Assembly: GCA_026545225.1 (NCBI GenBank)
Contig: CM048852.1
Coordinates: 12,496,146-12,560,145 of the forward strand
From: Cornus controversa
Taxonomy: Eukaryota > Streptophyta > Magnoliopsida > Cornales > Cornaceae
Direction of reading: 5' to 3'
DNA: 64,000 nucleotides
Shown: piece by piece, positions 9,734 to 23,356 of the stretch
Layout of the letters: the number at the start of each line of letters is the position of its first letter
How positions within the stretch are numbered: position 1 is the stretch's first letter
Notes under the pieces: model-generated
Seen by the model: only the letters and a program-made list of their open reading frames with translations
Databases searched by the model: none
Told to the model about the DNA's origin: nothing
Translations under genes and position numbers: made by a program

Positions 9734-12700
9734 GGTCAAATTTGGAACAAAGCACCATACGGTTGTGATCATTCATGAGTGCAGCAACAACGTCGTCACG
9801 GTCGAATTTGGCATAAAGCAACGTATAATTCTAAGTATGGCACGCGTTCACTTGGATTGGGACTTTTCGAATCAAAACAAGTCAAACGAAACATGTTCAA
9901 AATCGTTGTTGTGATTCTCTATTCTTCTCCACATCCAGACGGTCAATTCTAGCACAAAGCAACATACTGTTGTGGTCATGCCTGATTTTTGCAAGGAATT
10001 GTTCTTTTCGACTCAGAACAACTCAAACACACTTGGATGAAGATCGGATCGACATACTCGTCGTTTCTTTGGGAGGCTTTGATGGTTTAATTTCAAAATA
10101 AGCAACGTACGATTCGTATTATGCCAGGACTTCTCCTGGAATGTGGTTTTCAAATCAAAACAACTCAAAGGAAACAAGTTTAAAATGGTTGGTAGCTTGC
10201 CAATTGTTTCCTTTAGATGTCCAAACGGTCGAATTTGGAACAAAGCACCATACAGTCGTGATGAAGATCGGATTGACTTGTTCGTCATTTCTTTTGGATG
10301 CTCTAATGGTCTAATTTGGAAAAAAGCTACGTACGATTCTGATTATGTCACAACTTCTCAAGGAATAGGGTTTTTGAATTAGAACAACTCAAACTAAACT
10401 TGTTTAAAATCTTCGATAGCTTGCTAATTGTTTCTTTTAGCTGTCCAGATGGTCGAATTTGGCACAAAGCACCATACGGTTGTGATCATTCATGAGTGCA
10501 GCAAGGACGTTGTCACGGTCGAATTTGGCATAAAGCAACATATAATTCTAAGTATGGCACAATTTCACTTGGATTGGGACTTTTCGAATCAAAACAAGTC
10601 AAACGAAACAAGTTCGAAATCGTTGTTGTGATTCTCTATTCTTCTGCACAGCCAGACGGTTAATTCTAGCACAAAGCAACATACTGTTGTGGTCATGCCT
10701 GATTTTTGCATGGAATTGTTCTTTTCGACTCAGAACAACTCAAACAAACTTGGATGAAGATCGGATCGACATACTCGTCGTTTCTTTGGGAGGCTTTGAT
10801 GGTTTAATTTCAAAATAAGCAACGTACGATTCTTATTATGCCAAGACTTCTCTTGGAATGTGATTTTCAAATCAAAACAACTCAAAGGAAACAAGTTTAA
10901 AATGGTTGGTAGCTTGCTAACTGTTTCCTTTAGATGTCCAAACGGTCGAATTTGGAACAAAGCACCATACGGTTGTGATGAAGATCGGATTGACTTGTTC
11001 GTCATTTCTTTTGGATGCTTTGATGGTCTAATTTGGAAAAAAGCAACGTACGATTCTGATTATGGCACGACTTCTCAAGGAATAGGGTTTTTGAATTAGA
11101 ACAACTCAAACTAAACTTGTTGAAAATCTTCGATAGCTTGCTAATTGTTTCTTTTACTTGTCCAGATGGTCGAATTTGGAACAAAGCACCATACGGTTGT
11201 GATCATTCATGAGTGCAGCAACAACGTCGTCGCGGTCGAATTTGGCATAAAGCAACGTATAATTCTAAGTATGGCACGCGTTCACTTGGATTGGGACTTT
11301 TCGAATCAAAACAAGTCAAACGAAACATGTTCAAAATCGTTGTTGTGATTCTCTATTCTTCTCCACATCCAGACGGTCAATTCTAGCACAAAGCAACATA
11401 CTGTTGTGGTCATGCCTGATTTTTGCAAGGAATTGTTCTTTTCGACTCAGAACAACTCAAACACACTTGGATGAAGATCGGATCGACATACTCGTCGTTT
11501 CTTTGGGAGGCTTTGATGGTTTAATTTCAAAATAAGCAACGTACGATTCGTATTATGCCAGGACTTCTCCTGGAATGTGGTTTTCAAATCAAAACAACTC
11601 AAAGGAAACAAGTTTAAAATGGTTGGTAGCTTGCCAATTGTTTCCTTTAGATGTCCAAACGGTCGAATTTGGAACAAAGCACCATACAGTCGTGATGAAG
11701 ATCGGATTGACTTGTTCGTCATTTCTTTTGGATGCTCTAATGGTCTAATTTGGAAAAAAGCTACGTACGATTCTGATTATGTCACAACTTCTCAAGGAAT
11801 AGGGTTTTTGAATTAGAACAACTGAAACTAAACTTGTTTAAAATCTTCGATAGCTTGCTAATCGATTCTTTTACCTGTCCAGATGGTCGAATTTGGCACA
11901 AAGCACCATACGGTTGTGATCATTCATGAGTGCAGCAAGGACGTTGTCACGGTCGAATTTGGCATAAAGCAACATATAATTCTAAGTATGGCACAATTTC
12001 ACTTGGATTGGGACTTTTCGAATCAAAACAAGTCAAACGAAACAAGTTCGAAATCGTTGTTGTGATTCTCTATTCTTCTGCACAGCCAGACGGTTAATTC
12101 TAGCACAAAGCAACATACTGTTGTGGTCATGCCTGATTTTTGCATGGAATTGTTCTTTTCGACTCAGAACAACTCAAACAAACTTGGATGAAGATCGGAT
12201 CGACATACTCGTCGTTTCTTTGGGAGGCTTTGATGGTTTAATTTCAAAATAAGCAACGTACGATTCTTATTATGCCAAGACTTCTCTTGGAATGTGATTT
12301 TCAAATCAAAACAACTCAAAGGAAACAAGTTTAAAATGGTTGGTAGCTTGCTAATTGTTTCCTTTAGATGTCCAAACGGTCGAATTTGGAACAAAGCACC
12401 ATACGGTTGTGATGAAGATCGGATTGACTTGTTCGTCATTTCTTTGGGATGCTTTGATGGTCTAATTTGGAAAAAAGCAACGTACGATTCTGATTATGGC
12501 ACGACTTCTCAAGGAATAGGGTTTTTGAATTAGAACAACTCAAACTAAACTTGTTGAAAATCTTCGATAGCTTGCTAATTGTTTCTTTTACTTGTCCAGA
12601 TGGTCAAATTTGGAACAAAGCACCATACGGTTGTGATCATTCATGAGTGCAGCAACAACGTCGTCGCGGTCGAATTTGGCATAAAGCAACGTATAATTCT

Positions 12701-13318
12701 AAGTATGGCACGCGTTCACTTGGATTGGGACTTTTCGAATCAAAACAAGTCAAACGAAACACGTTCAAAATCGTTGTTGTGATTCTCTATTCTTCTCCAC
12801 ATCCAGACGGTCAATTCTAGCACAAAGCAACATACTGTTGTGGTCATGCCTGATTTTTGCAAGGAATTGTTCTTTTCGACTCAGAACAACTCAAACACAC
12901 TTGGATGAAGATCGGATCGACATACTCGTCGTTTCTTTTGGAGGCTTTGATGGTTTAATTTCAAAATAAGCAACGTACGATTCGTATTATGCCAGGACTT
13001 CTCCTGGAATGTGGTTTTCAAATCAAAACAACTCAAAGGAAACAACTTTAAAATGGTTGGTAGCTTGCCAATTGTTTCCTTTAGATGTCCAAACGGTCGA
13101 ATTTGGAACAAAGCACCATACAGTCGTGATGAAGATCGGATTGACTTGTTCGTCATTTCTTTTGGATGCTCTAATGGTCTAATTTGGAAAAGAGCTACGT
13201 ACGATTCTGATTATGGCACAACTTCTCAAGGAATAGGGTTTTTGAATTAGAACAACTCAAACTAAACTTGTTTAACATCTTCGATAGCTTGCTAATTGTT
13301 TCTTTTACTTGTCCAGAT
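9017..13318 (+). repeat. HOR RNKNKN, copy 3 (4302 bp)
   Basis: Monomers start at 9017 (R), 9734 (N), 10451 (K), 11168 (N), 11885 (K) and 12602 (N), all exactly 717 bp. It resembles copy 1 in its version marks: GGCACCATTTC at about 9122, GCTAACTGTT near 10916 and GAAACACGTTC near 12756. Its last N monomer carries AAACAACTTTAAAATGG near 13039, which copy 1 lacks at the same place. Confidence 0.94.
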
Positions 13319-16300
13319 GGTCGAATTTGGCACAAAGCACCATAAGGTTCTGATCATTCATGAGTGCAGAAAGGACGTCATCATGGTCGAATTTGGCATA
13401 AAGCAACGTATAATTCTAAGTATGGCACGATTTCACTTGGATTGGGACTTTTCGAATCAAAACATGTCAAACGAAACAAGTTCGAAATCGTTGTTGTGAT
13501 TCTCTATTCTTCTGCACATCCAGACGGTCAATTCTAGCACAAAGCAACATACTGTTGTGGTCATGCCTGATTTTTGCAAGGAATTGTTCTTTTCGACTCA
13601 GAACAACTCAAACAAATTTGGATGAAGATCGGATCGACATACTCGTCGTTTCTTTGGGAGGCTTTGATGGTTTAATTTCAAAATAAGCAACGTACGATTC
13701 GTATTATGCCAGGACTTCTCCTGCAATGTGGTTTTCAAATCAAAACAACTCAAAGGAAACAAGTTTAAAATGGTTGGTTGCTTGCTAATTGTTTCCTTTA
13801 GATGTCCAAACGGTCGAATTTGGAACAAAGCACCATACGGTTGTGATGAAGATCGGATTGACTTGTTCGTCATTTCTTTTGGATGCTTTGATGGTCTAAT
13901 TTGGAAAAAAGCAACGTACGATTCTGATTATGGCACGACTTCTCAAGGAATAGGGTTTTTGAATTAGAACAACTCAAACTAAACTTGTTGAAAATCTTCG
14001 ATAGCTTGCTAATTGTTTCTTTTACTTGTCCAGATGGTCAAATTTGGAACAAAGCACCATACGGTTGTGATCATTCATGAGTGCAGCAACAACGTCGTCA
14101 CGGTCGAATTTGGCATAAAGCAACGTATAATTCTAAGTATGGCACGCGTTCACTTGGATTGGGACTTTTCGAATCAAAACAAGTCAAACGAAACATGTTC
14201 AAAATCGTTGTTGTGATTCTCTATTCTTCTCCACATCCAGACGGTCAATTCTAGCACAAAGCAACATACTGTTGTGGTCATGCCTGATTTTTGCAAGGAA
14301 TTGTTCTTTTCGACTCAGAACAACTCAAACACACTTGGATGAAGATCGGATCGACATACTCGTCGTTTCTTTGGGAGGCTTTGATGGTTTAATTTCAAAA
14401 TAAGCAACGTACGATTCGTATTATGCCAGGACTTCTCCTGGAATGTGGTTTTCAAATCAAAACAACTCAAAGGAAACAAGTTTAAAATGGTTGGTAGCTT
14501 GCCAATTGTTTCCTTTAGATGTCCAAACGGTCGAATTTGGAACAAAGCACCATACAGTCGTGATGAAGATCGGATTGACTTGTTCGTCATTTCTTTTGGA
14601 TGCTCTAATGGTCTAATTTGGAAAAAAGCTACGTACGATTCTGATTATGTCACAACTTCTCAAGGAATAGGGTTTTTGAATTAGAACAACTCAAACTAAA
14701 CTTGTTTAAAATCTTCGATAGCTTGCTAATTGTTTCTTTTACCTGTCCAGATGGTCGAATTTGGCACAAAGCACCATACGGTTGTGATCATTCATGAGTG
14801 CAGCAAGGACGTTGTCACGGTCGAATTTGGCATAAAGCAACATATAATTCTAAGTATGGCACAATTTCACTTGGATTGGGACTTTTCGAATCAAAACAAG
14901 TCAAACGAAACAAGTTCGAAATCGTTGTTGTGATTCTCTATTCTTCTGCACAGCCAGACGGTTAATTCTAGCACAAAGCAACATACTGTTGTGGTCATGC
15001 CTGATTTTTGCATGGAATTGTTCTTTTCGACTCAGAACAACTCAAACAAACTTGGATGAAGATCGGATCGACATACTCGTCGTTTCTTTGGGAGGCTTTG
15101 ATGGTTTAATTTCAAAATAAGCAACGTACGATTCTTATTATGCCAAGACTTCTCTTGGAATGTGATTTTCAAATCAAAACAACTCAAAGGAAACAAGTTT
15201 AAAATGGTTGGTAGCTTGCTAATTGTTTCCTTTAGATGTCCAAACGGTCGAATTTGGAACAAAGCACCATACGGTTGTGATGAAGATCGGATTGACTTGT
15301 TCGTCATTTCTTTTGGATGCTTTGATGGTCTAATTTGGAAAAAAGCAACGTACGATTCTGATTATGGCACGACTTCTCAAGGAATAGGGTTTTTGAATTA
15401 GAACAACTCAAACTAAACTTGTTGAAAATCTTCGATAGCTTGCTAATTGTTTCTTTTACTTGTCCAGATGGTCGAATTTGGAACAAAGCACCACACGGTT
15501 GTGATCATTCATGAGTGCAGCAACAACGTCGTCGCGGTCGAATTTGGCATAAAGCAACGTATAATTCTAAGTATGGCACGCGTTCACTTGGATTGGGACT
15601 TTTCGAATCAAAACAAGTCAAACGAAACATGTTCAAAATCGTTGTTGTGATTCTCTATTCTTCTCCACATCCAGACGGTCAATTCTAGCACAAAGCAACA
15701 TACTGTTGTGGTCATGCCTGATTTTTGCAAGGAATTGTTCTTTTCGACTCAGAACAACTCAAACACACTTGGATGAAGATCGGATCGACATACTCGTCGT
15801 TTCTTTGGGAGGCTTTGATGGTTTAATTTCAAAATAAGCAACGTACGATTCGTATTATGCCAGGACTTCTCCTGGAATGTGGTTTTCAAATCAAAACAAC
15901 TCAAAGGAAACAACTTTAAAATGGTTGGTAGCTTGCCAATTGTTTCCTTTAGATGTCCAAACGGTCGAATTTGGAACAAAGCACCATACAGTCGTGATGA
16001 AGATCGGATTGACTTGTTCGTCATTTCTTTTGGATGCTCTAATGGTCTAATTTGGAAAAAAGCTACGTACGATTCTGATTATGTCACAACTTCTCAAGGA
16101 ATAGGGTTTTTGAATTAGAACAACTGAAACTAAACTTGTTTAAAATCTTCGATAGCTTGCTAATCGATTCTTTTACCTGTCCAGATGGTCGAATTTGGCA
16201 CAAAGCACCATACGGTTGTGATCATTCATGAGTGCAGCAAGGACGTTGTCACGGTCGAATTTGGCATAAAGCAACATATAATTCTAAGTATGGCACAATT

Positions 16301-17620
16301 TCACTTGGATTGGGACTTTTCGAATCAAAACAAGTCAAACGAAACAAGTTCGAAATCGTTGTTGTGATTCTCTATTCTTCTGCACAGCCAGACGGTTAAT
16401 TCTAGCACAAAGCAACATACTGTTGTGGTCATGCCTGATTTTTGCATGGAATTGTTCTTTTCGACTCAGAACAACTCAAACAAACTTGGATGAAGATCGG
16501 ATCGACATACTCGTCGTTTCTTTGGGAGGCTTTGATGGTTTAATTTCAAAATAAGCAACGTACGATTCTTATTATGCCAAGACTTCTCTTGGAATGTGAT
16601 TTTCAAATCAAAACAACTCAAAGGAAACAAGTTTAAAATGGTTGGTAGCTTGCTAATTGTTTCCTTTAGATGTCCAAACGGTCGAATTTGGAACAAAGCA
16701 CCATACGGTTGTGATGAAGATCGGATTGACTTGTTCGTCATTTCTTTGGGATGCTTTGATGGTCTAATTTGGAAAAAAGCAACGTACGATTCTGATTATG
16801 GCACGACTTCTCAAGGAATAGGGTTTTTGAATTAGAACAACTCAAACTAAACTTGTTGAAAATCTTCGATAGCTTGCTAATTGTTTCTTTTACTTGTCCA
16901 GATGGTCAAATTTGGAACAAAGCACCATACGGTTGTGATCATTCATGAGTGCAGCAACAACGTCGTCGCGGTCGAATTTGGCATAAAGCAACGTATAATT
17001 CTAAGTATGGCACGCGTTCACTTGGATTGGGACTTTTCGAATCAAAACAAGTCAAACGAAACATGTTCAAAATCGTTGTTGTGATTCTCTATTCTTCTCC
17101 ACATCCAGACGGTCAATTCTAGCACAAAGCAACATACTGTTGTGGTCATGCCTGATTTTTGCAAGGAATTGTTCTTTTCGACTCAGAACAACTCAAACAC
17201 ACTTGGATGAAGATCGGATCGACATACTCGTCGTTTCTTTGGGAGGCTTTGATGGTTTAATTTCAAAATAAGCAACGTACGATTCGTATTATGCCAGGAC
17301 TTCTCCTGGAATGTGGTTTTCAAATCAAAACAACTCAAAGGAAACAAGTTTAAAATGGTTGGTAGCTTGCCAATTGTTTCCTTTAGATGTCCAAACGGTC
17401 GAATTTGGAACAAAGCACCATACAGTCGTGATGAAGATCGGATTGACTTGTTCGTCATTTCTTTTGGATGCTCTAATGGTCTAATTTGGAAAAGAGCTAC
17501 GTACGATTCTGATTATGGCACAACTTCTCAAGGAATAGGGTTTTTGAATTAGAACAACTCAAACTAAACTTGTTTAACATCTTCGATAGCTTGCTAATTG
17601 TTTCTTTTACTTGTCCAGAT
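13319..17620 (+). repeat. HOR RNKNKN, copy 4 (4302 bp)
   Basis: Monomers start at 13319 (R), 14036 (N), 14753 (K), 15470 (N), 16187 (K) and 16904 (N). It resembles copy 2: GTCATCATGG, AAACATGTCAAAC, CAAATTTGGATG near 13610 and CACCACACGG near 15490. The TTTAGCTG mark that precedes the first K in copies 1-3 is TTTACCTG here. A private CATAAGG (for CATACGG) occurs near 13342. Confidence 0.94.
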
Positions 17621-20488
17621 GGTCGAATTTGGCACAAAGCACCATACGGTTCTGATCATTCATGAGTGCAGAAAGGACGTCGTCACGGTCGAATTTGGCA
17701 TAAAGCAACGTATAATTCTAAGTATGGCACGATTTCACTTGGATTGGGACTTTTCGAATCAAAACAAGTCAAACGAAACAAGTTCGAAATCGTTGTTGTG
17801 ATTCTCTATTCTTCTGCACATCCAGACGGTCAATTCTAGCACAAAGCAACATACTGTTGTGGTCATGCCTGATTTTTGCAAGGAATTGTTCTTTTCGACT
17901 CAGAACAACTCAAACAAACTTGGATGAAGATCGGATCGACATACTCGTCGTTTCTTTGGGAGGCTTTGATGGTTTAATTTCAAAATAAGCAACGTACGAT
18001 TCGTATTATGCCAGGACTTCTCCTGCAATGTGGTTTTCAAATCAAAACAACTCAAAGGAAACAAGTTTAAAATGGTTGGTTGCTTGCTAATTGTTTCCTT
18101 TAGATGTCCAAACGGTCGAATTTGGAACAAAGCACCATACGGTTGTGATGAAGATCGGATTGACTTGTTCGTCATTTCTTTTGGATGCTTTGATGGTCTA
18201 ATTTGGAAAAAAGCAACGTACGATTCTGATTATGGCACGACTTCTCAAGGAATAGGGTTTTTGAATTAGAACAACTCAAACTAAACTTGTTGAAAATCTT
18301 CGATAGCTTGCTAATTGTTTCTTTTACTTGTCCAGATGGTCAAATTTGGAACAAAGCACCATACGGTTGTGATCATTCATGAGTGCAGCAACAACGTCGT
18401 CACGGTCGAATTTGGCATAAAGCAACGTATAATTCTAAGTATGGCACGCGTTCACTTGGATTGGGACTTTTCGAATCAAAACAAGTCAAACGAAACATGT
18501 TCAAAATCGTTGTTGTGATTCTCTATTCTTCTCCACATCCAGACGGTCAATTCTAGCACAAAGCAACATACTGTTGTGGTCATGCCTGATTTTTGCAAGG
18601 AATTGTTCTTTTCGACTCAGAACAACTCAAACACACTTGGATGAAGATCGGATCGACATACTCGTCGTTTCTTTGGGAGGCTTTGATGGTTTAATTTCAA
18701 AATAAGCAACGTACGATTCGTATTATGCCAGGACTTCTCCTGGAATGTGGTTTTCAAATCAAAACAACTCAAAGGAAACAAGTTTAAAATGGTTGGTAGC
18801 TTTCCAATTGTTTCCTTTAGATGTCCAAACGGTCGAATTTGGAACAAAGCACCATACAGTCGTGATGAAGATCGGATTGACTTGTTCGTCATTTCTTTTG
18901 GATGCTCTAATGGTCTAATTTGGAAAAAAGCTACGTACGATTCTGATTATGTCACAACTTCTCAAGGAATAGGGTTTTTGAATTAGAACAACTCAAACTA
19001 AACTTGTTTAAAATCTTCGATAGCTTGCTAATTGATTCTTTTACCTGTCCAGATGGTCGAATTTGGCACAAAGCACCATACGGTTGTGATCATTCATGAG
19101 TGCAGCAAGGACGTTGTCACGGTCGAATTTGGCATAAAGCAACATATAATTCTAAGTATGGCACAATTTCACTTGGATTGGGACTTTTCGAATCAAAACA
19201 AGTCAAACGAAACAAGTTCGAAATCGTTGTTGTGATTCTCTATTCTTCTGCACAGCCAGACGGTTAATTCTAGCACAAAGCAACATACTGTTGTGGTCAT
19301 GCCTGATTTTTGCATGGAATTGTTCTTTTCGACTCAGAACAACTCAAACAAACTTGGATGAAGATCGGATCGACATACTCGTCGTTTCTTTGGGAGGCTT
19401 TGATGGTTTAATTTCAAAATAAGCAACGTACGATTCTTATTATGCCAAGACTTCTCTTGGAATGTGATTTTCAAATCAAAACAACTCAAAGGAAACAAGT
19501 TTAAAATGGTTGGTAGCTTGCTAATTGTTTCCTTTAGATGTCCAAACGGTCGAATTTGGAACAAAGCACCATACGGTTGTGATGAAGATCGGATTGACTT
19601 GTTCGTCATTTCTTTGGGATGCTTTGATGGTCTAATTTGGAAAAAAGCAACGTACGATTCTGATTATGGCACGACTTCTCAAGGAATAGGGTTTTTGAAT
19701 TAGAACAACTCAAACTAAACTTGTTGAAAATCTTCGATAGCTTGCTAATTGTTTCTTTTACTTGTCTAGATGGTCAAATTTGGAACAAAGCACCATACGG
19801 TTGTGATCATTCATGAGTGCAGCAACAACGTCGTCGCGGTCGAATTTGGCATAAAGCAACGTATAATTCTAAGTATGGCACGCGTTCACTTGGATTGGGA
19901 CTTTTCGAATCAAAACAAGTCAAACGAAACATGTTCAAAATCGTTGTTGTGATTCTCTATTCTTCTCCACATCCAGACGGTCAATTCTAGCACAAAGCAA
20001 CATACTGTTGTGGTCATGCCTGATTTTTGCAAGGAATTGTTCTTTTCGACTCAGAACAACTCAAACACACTTGGATGAAGATCGGATCGACATACTCGTC
20101 GTTTCTTTTGGAGGCTTTGATGGTTTAATTTCAAAATAAGCAACGTACGATTCGTATTATGCCAGGACTTCTCCTGGAATGTGGTTTTCAAATCAAAACA
20201 ACTCAAAGGAAACAAGTTTAAAATGGTTGGTAGCTTGCCAATTGTTTCCTTTAGATGTCCAAACGGTCGAATTTGGAACAAAGCACCATACAGTCGTGAT
20301 GAAGATCGGATTGACTTGTTCGTCATTTCTTTTGGATGCTCTAATGGTCTAATTTGGAAAAGAGCTACGTACGATTCTGATTATGGCACAACTTCTCAAG
20401 GAATAGGGTTTTTGAATTAGAACAACTCAAACTAAACTTGTTTAACATCTTTGATAGCTTGCTAATTGTTTCTTTTACTTGTCCAGAT
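17621..20488 (+). repeat. HOR RNKN, copy 1 (2868 bp)
   Basis: Monomers start at 17621 (R), 18338 (N), 19055 (K) and 19772 (N). The period drops here from six to four monomers by loss of one K-N pair. It shares GCTTTCCAATT (near 18800) and AATTGATTC before the K monomer with the next copy, so these two are sister duplicates. Confidence 0.92.
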
Positions 20489-23356
20489 GGTCGAATTTGG
20501 CACAAAGCACCATACGGTTCTGATCATTCATGAGTGCAGAAAGGACGTCGTCACGGTCGAATTTGGCATAAAGCAACGTATAATTCTAAGTATGGCACGA
20601 TTTCACTTGGATTGGGACTTTTCGAATCAAAACAAGTCAAACGAAACAAGTTCGAAATCGTTGTTGTGATTCTCTATTCTTCTGCACATCCAGACGGTCA
20701 ATTCTAGCACAAAGCAACATACTGTTGTGGTCATGCCTGATTTTTGCAAGGAATTGTTCTTTTCGACTCAGAACAACTCAAACAAACTTGGATGAAGATC
20801 GGATCGACATACTCGTCGTTTCTTTGGGAGGCTTTGATGGTTTAATTTCAAAATAAGCAACGTACGATTCGTATTATGCCAGGACTTCTCCTGCAATGTG
20901 GTTTTCAAATCAAAACAACTCAAAGGAAACAAGTTTAAAATGGTTGGTTGCTTGCTAATTGTTTCCTTTAGATGTCCAAACGGTCGAATTTGGAACAAAG
21001 CACCATACGGTTGTGATGAAGATCGGATTGACTTGTTCGTCATTTCTTTTGGATGCTTTGATGGTCTAATTTGGAAAAAAGCAACGTACGATTCTGATTA
21101 TGGCACGACTTCTCAAGGAATAGGGTTTTTGAATTAGAACAACTCAAACTAAACTTGTTGAAAATCTTCGATAGCTTGCTAATTGTTTCTTTTACTTGTC
21201 CAGATGGTCAAATTTGGAACAAAGCACCATACGGTTGTGATCATTCATGAGTGCAGCAACAACGTCGTCACGGTCGAATTTGGCATAAAGCAACGTATAA
21301 TTCTAAGTATGGCACGCGTTCACTTGGATTGGGACTTTTCGAATCAAAACAAGTCAAACGAAACATGTTCAAAATCGTTGTTGTGATTCTCTATTCTTCT
21401 CCACATCCAGACGGTCAATTCTAGCACAAAGCAACATACTGTTGTGGTCATGCCTGATTTTTGCAAGGAATTGTTCTTTTCGACTCAGAACAACTCAAAC
21501 ACACTTGGATGAAGATCGGATCGACATACTCGTCGTTTCTTTGGGAGGCTTTGATGGTTTAATTTCAAAATAAGCAACGTACGATTCGTATTATGCCAGG
21601 ACTTCTCCTGGAATGTGGTTTTCAAATCAAAACAACTCAAAGGAAACAAGTTTAAAATGGTTGGTAGCTTTCCAATTGTTTCCTTTAGATGTCCAAACGG
21701 TCGAATTTGGAACAAAGCACCATACAGTCGTGATGAAGATCGGATTGACTTGTTCGTCATTTCTTTTGGATGCTCTAATGGTCTAATTTGGAAAAAAGCT
21801 ACGTACGATTCTGATTATGTCACAACTTCTCAAGGAATAGGGTTTTTGAATTAGAACAACTCAAACTAAACTTGTTTAAAATCTTCGATAGCTTGCTAAT
21901 TGATTCTTTTACCTGTCCAGATGGTCAAATTTGGCACAAAGCACCATACGGTTGTGATCATTCATGAGTGCAGCAAGGACGTTGTCACGGTCGAATTTGG
22001 CATAAAGCAACATATAATTCTAAGTATGGCACAATTTCACTTGGATTGGGACTTTTCGAATCAAAACAAGTCAAACGAAACAAGTTCGAAATCGTTGTTG
22101 TGATTCTCTATTCTTCTGCACAGCCAGACGGTTAATTCTAGCACAAAGCAACATACTGTTGTGGTCATGCCTGATTTTTGCATGGAATTGTTCTTTTCGA
22201 CTCAGAACAACTCAAACAAACTTGGATGAAGATCGGATCGACATACTCGTCGTTTCTTTGGGAGGCTTTGATGGTTTAATTTCAAAATAAGCAACGTACG
22301 ATTCTTATTATGCCAAGACTTCTCTTGGAATGTGATTTTCAAATCAAAACAACTCAAAGGAAACAAGTTTAAAATGGTTGGTAGCTTGCTAATTGTTTCC
22401 TTTAGATGTCCAAACGGTCGAATTTGGAACAAAGCACCATACGGTTGTGATGAAGATCGGATTGACTTGTTCGTCATTTCTTTTGGATGCTTTGATGGTC
22501 TAATTTGGAAAAAAGCAACGTACGATTCTGATTATGGCACGACTTCTCAAGGAATAGGGTTTTTGAATTAGAACAACTCAAACTAAACTTGTTGAAAATC
22601 TTCGATAGCTTGCTAATTGTTTCTTTTACTTGTCCAGATGGTCGAATTTGGAACAAAGCACCATACGGTTGTGATCATTCATGAGTGCAGCAACAACGTC
22701 GTCGCGGTCGAATTTGGCATAAAGCAACGTATAATTCTAAGTATGGCACGCGTTCACTTGGATTGGGACTTTTCGAATCAAAACAAGTCAAACGAAACAT
22801 GTTCAAAATCGTTGTTGTGATTCTCTATTCTTCTCCACATCCAGACGGTCAATTCTAGCACAAAGCAACATACTGTTGTGGTCATGCCTGATTTTTGCAA
22901 GGAATTGTTCTTTTCGACTCAGAACAACTCAAACACACTTGGATGAAGATCGGATCGACATACTCGTCGTTTCTTTGGGAGGCTTTGATGGTTTAATTTC
23001 AAAATAAGCAACGTACGATTCGTATTATGCCAGGACTTCTCCTGGAATGTGGTTTTCAAATCAAAACAACTCAAAGGAAACAAGTTTAAAATGGTTGGTA
23101 GCTTGCCAATTGTTTCCTTTAGATGTCCAAACGGTCGAATTTGGAACAAAGCACCATACAGTCGTGATGAAGATCGGATTGACTTGTTCGTCATTTCTTT
23201 TGGATGCTCTAATGGTCTAATTTGGAAAAGAGCTACGTACGATTCTGATTATGGCACAACTTCTCAAGGAATAGGGTTTTTGAATTAGAACAACTCAAAC
23301 TAAACTTGTTTAACATCTTCGATAGCTTGCTAATTGTTTCTTTTACTTGTCCAGAT
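20489..23356 (+). repeat. HOR RNKN, copy 2 (2868 bp)
   Basis: Monomers start at 20489 (R), 21206 (N), 21923 (K) and 22640 (N). It is the sister of the preceding copy through the shared GCTTTCCAATT near 21668. Just before it, a CpG transition is seen at 20452 (CTTTGATAG for CTTCGATAG). Confidence 0.92.
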
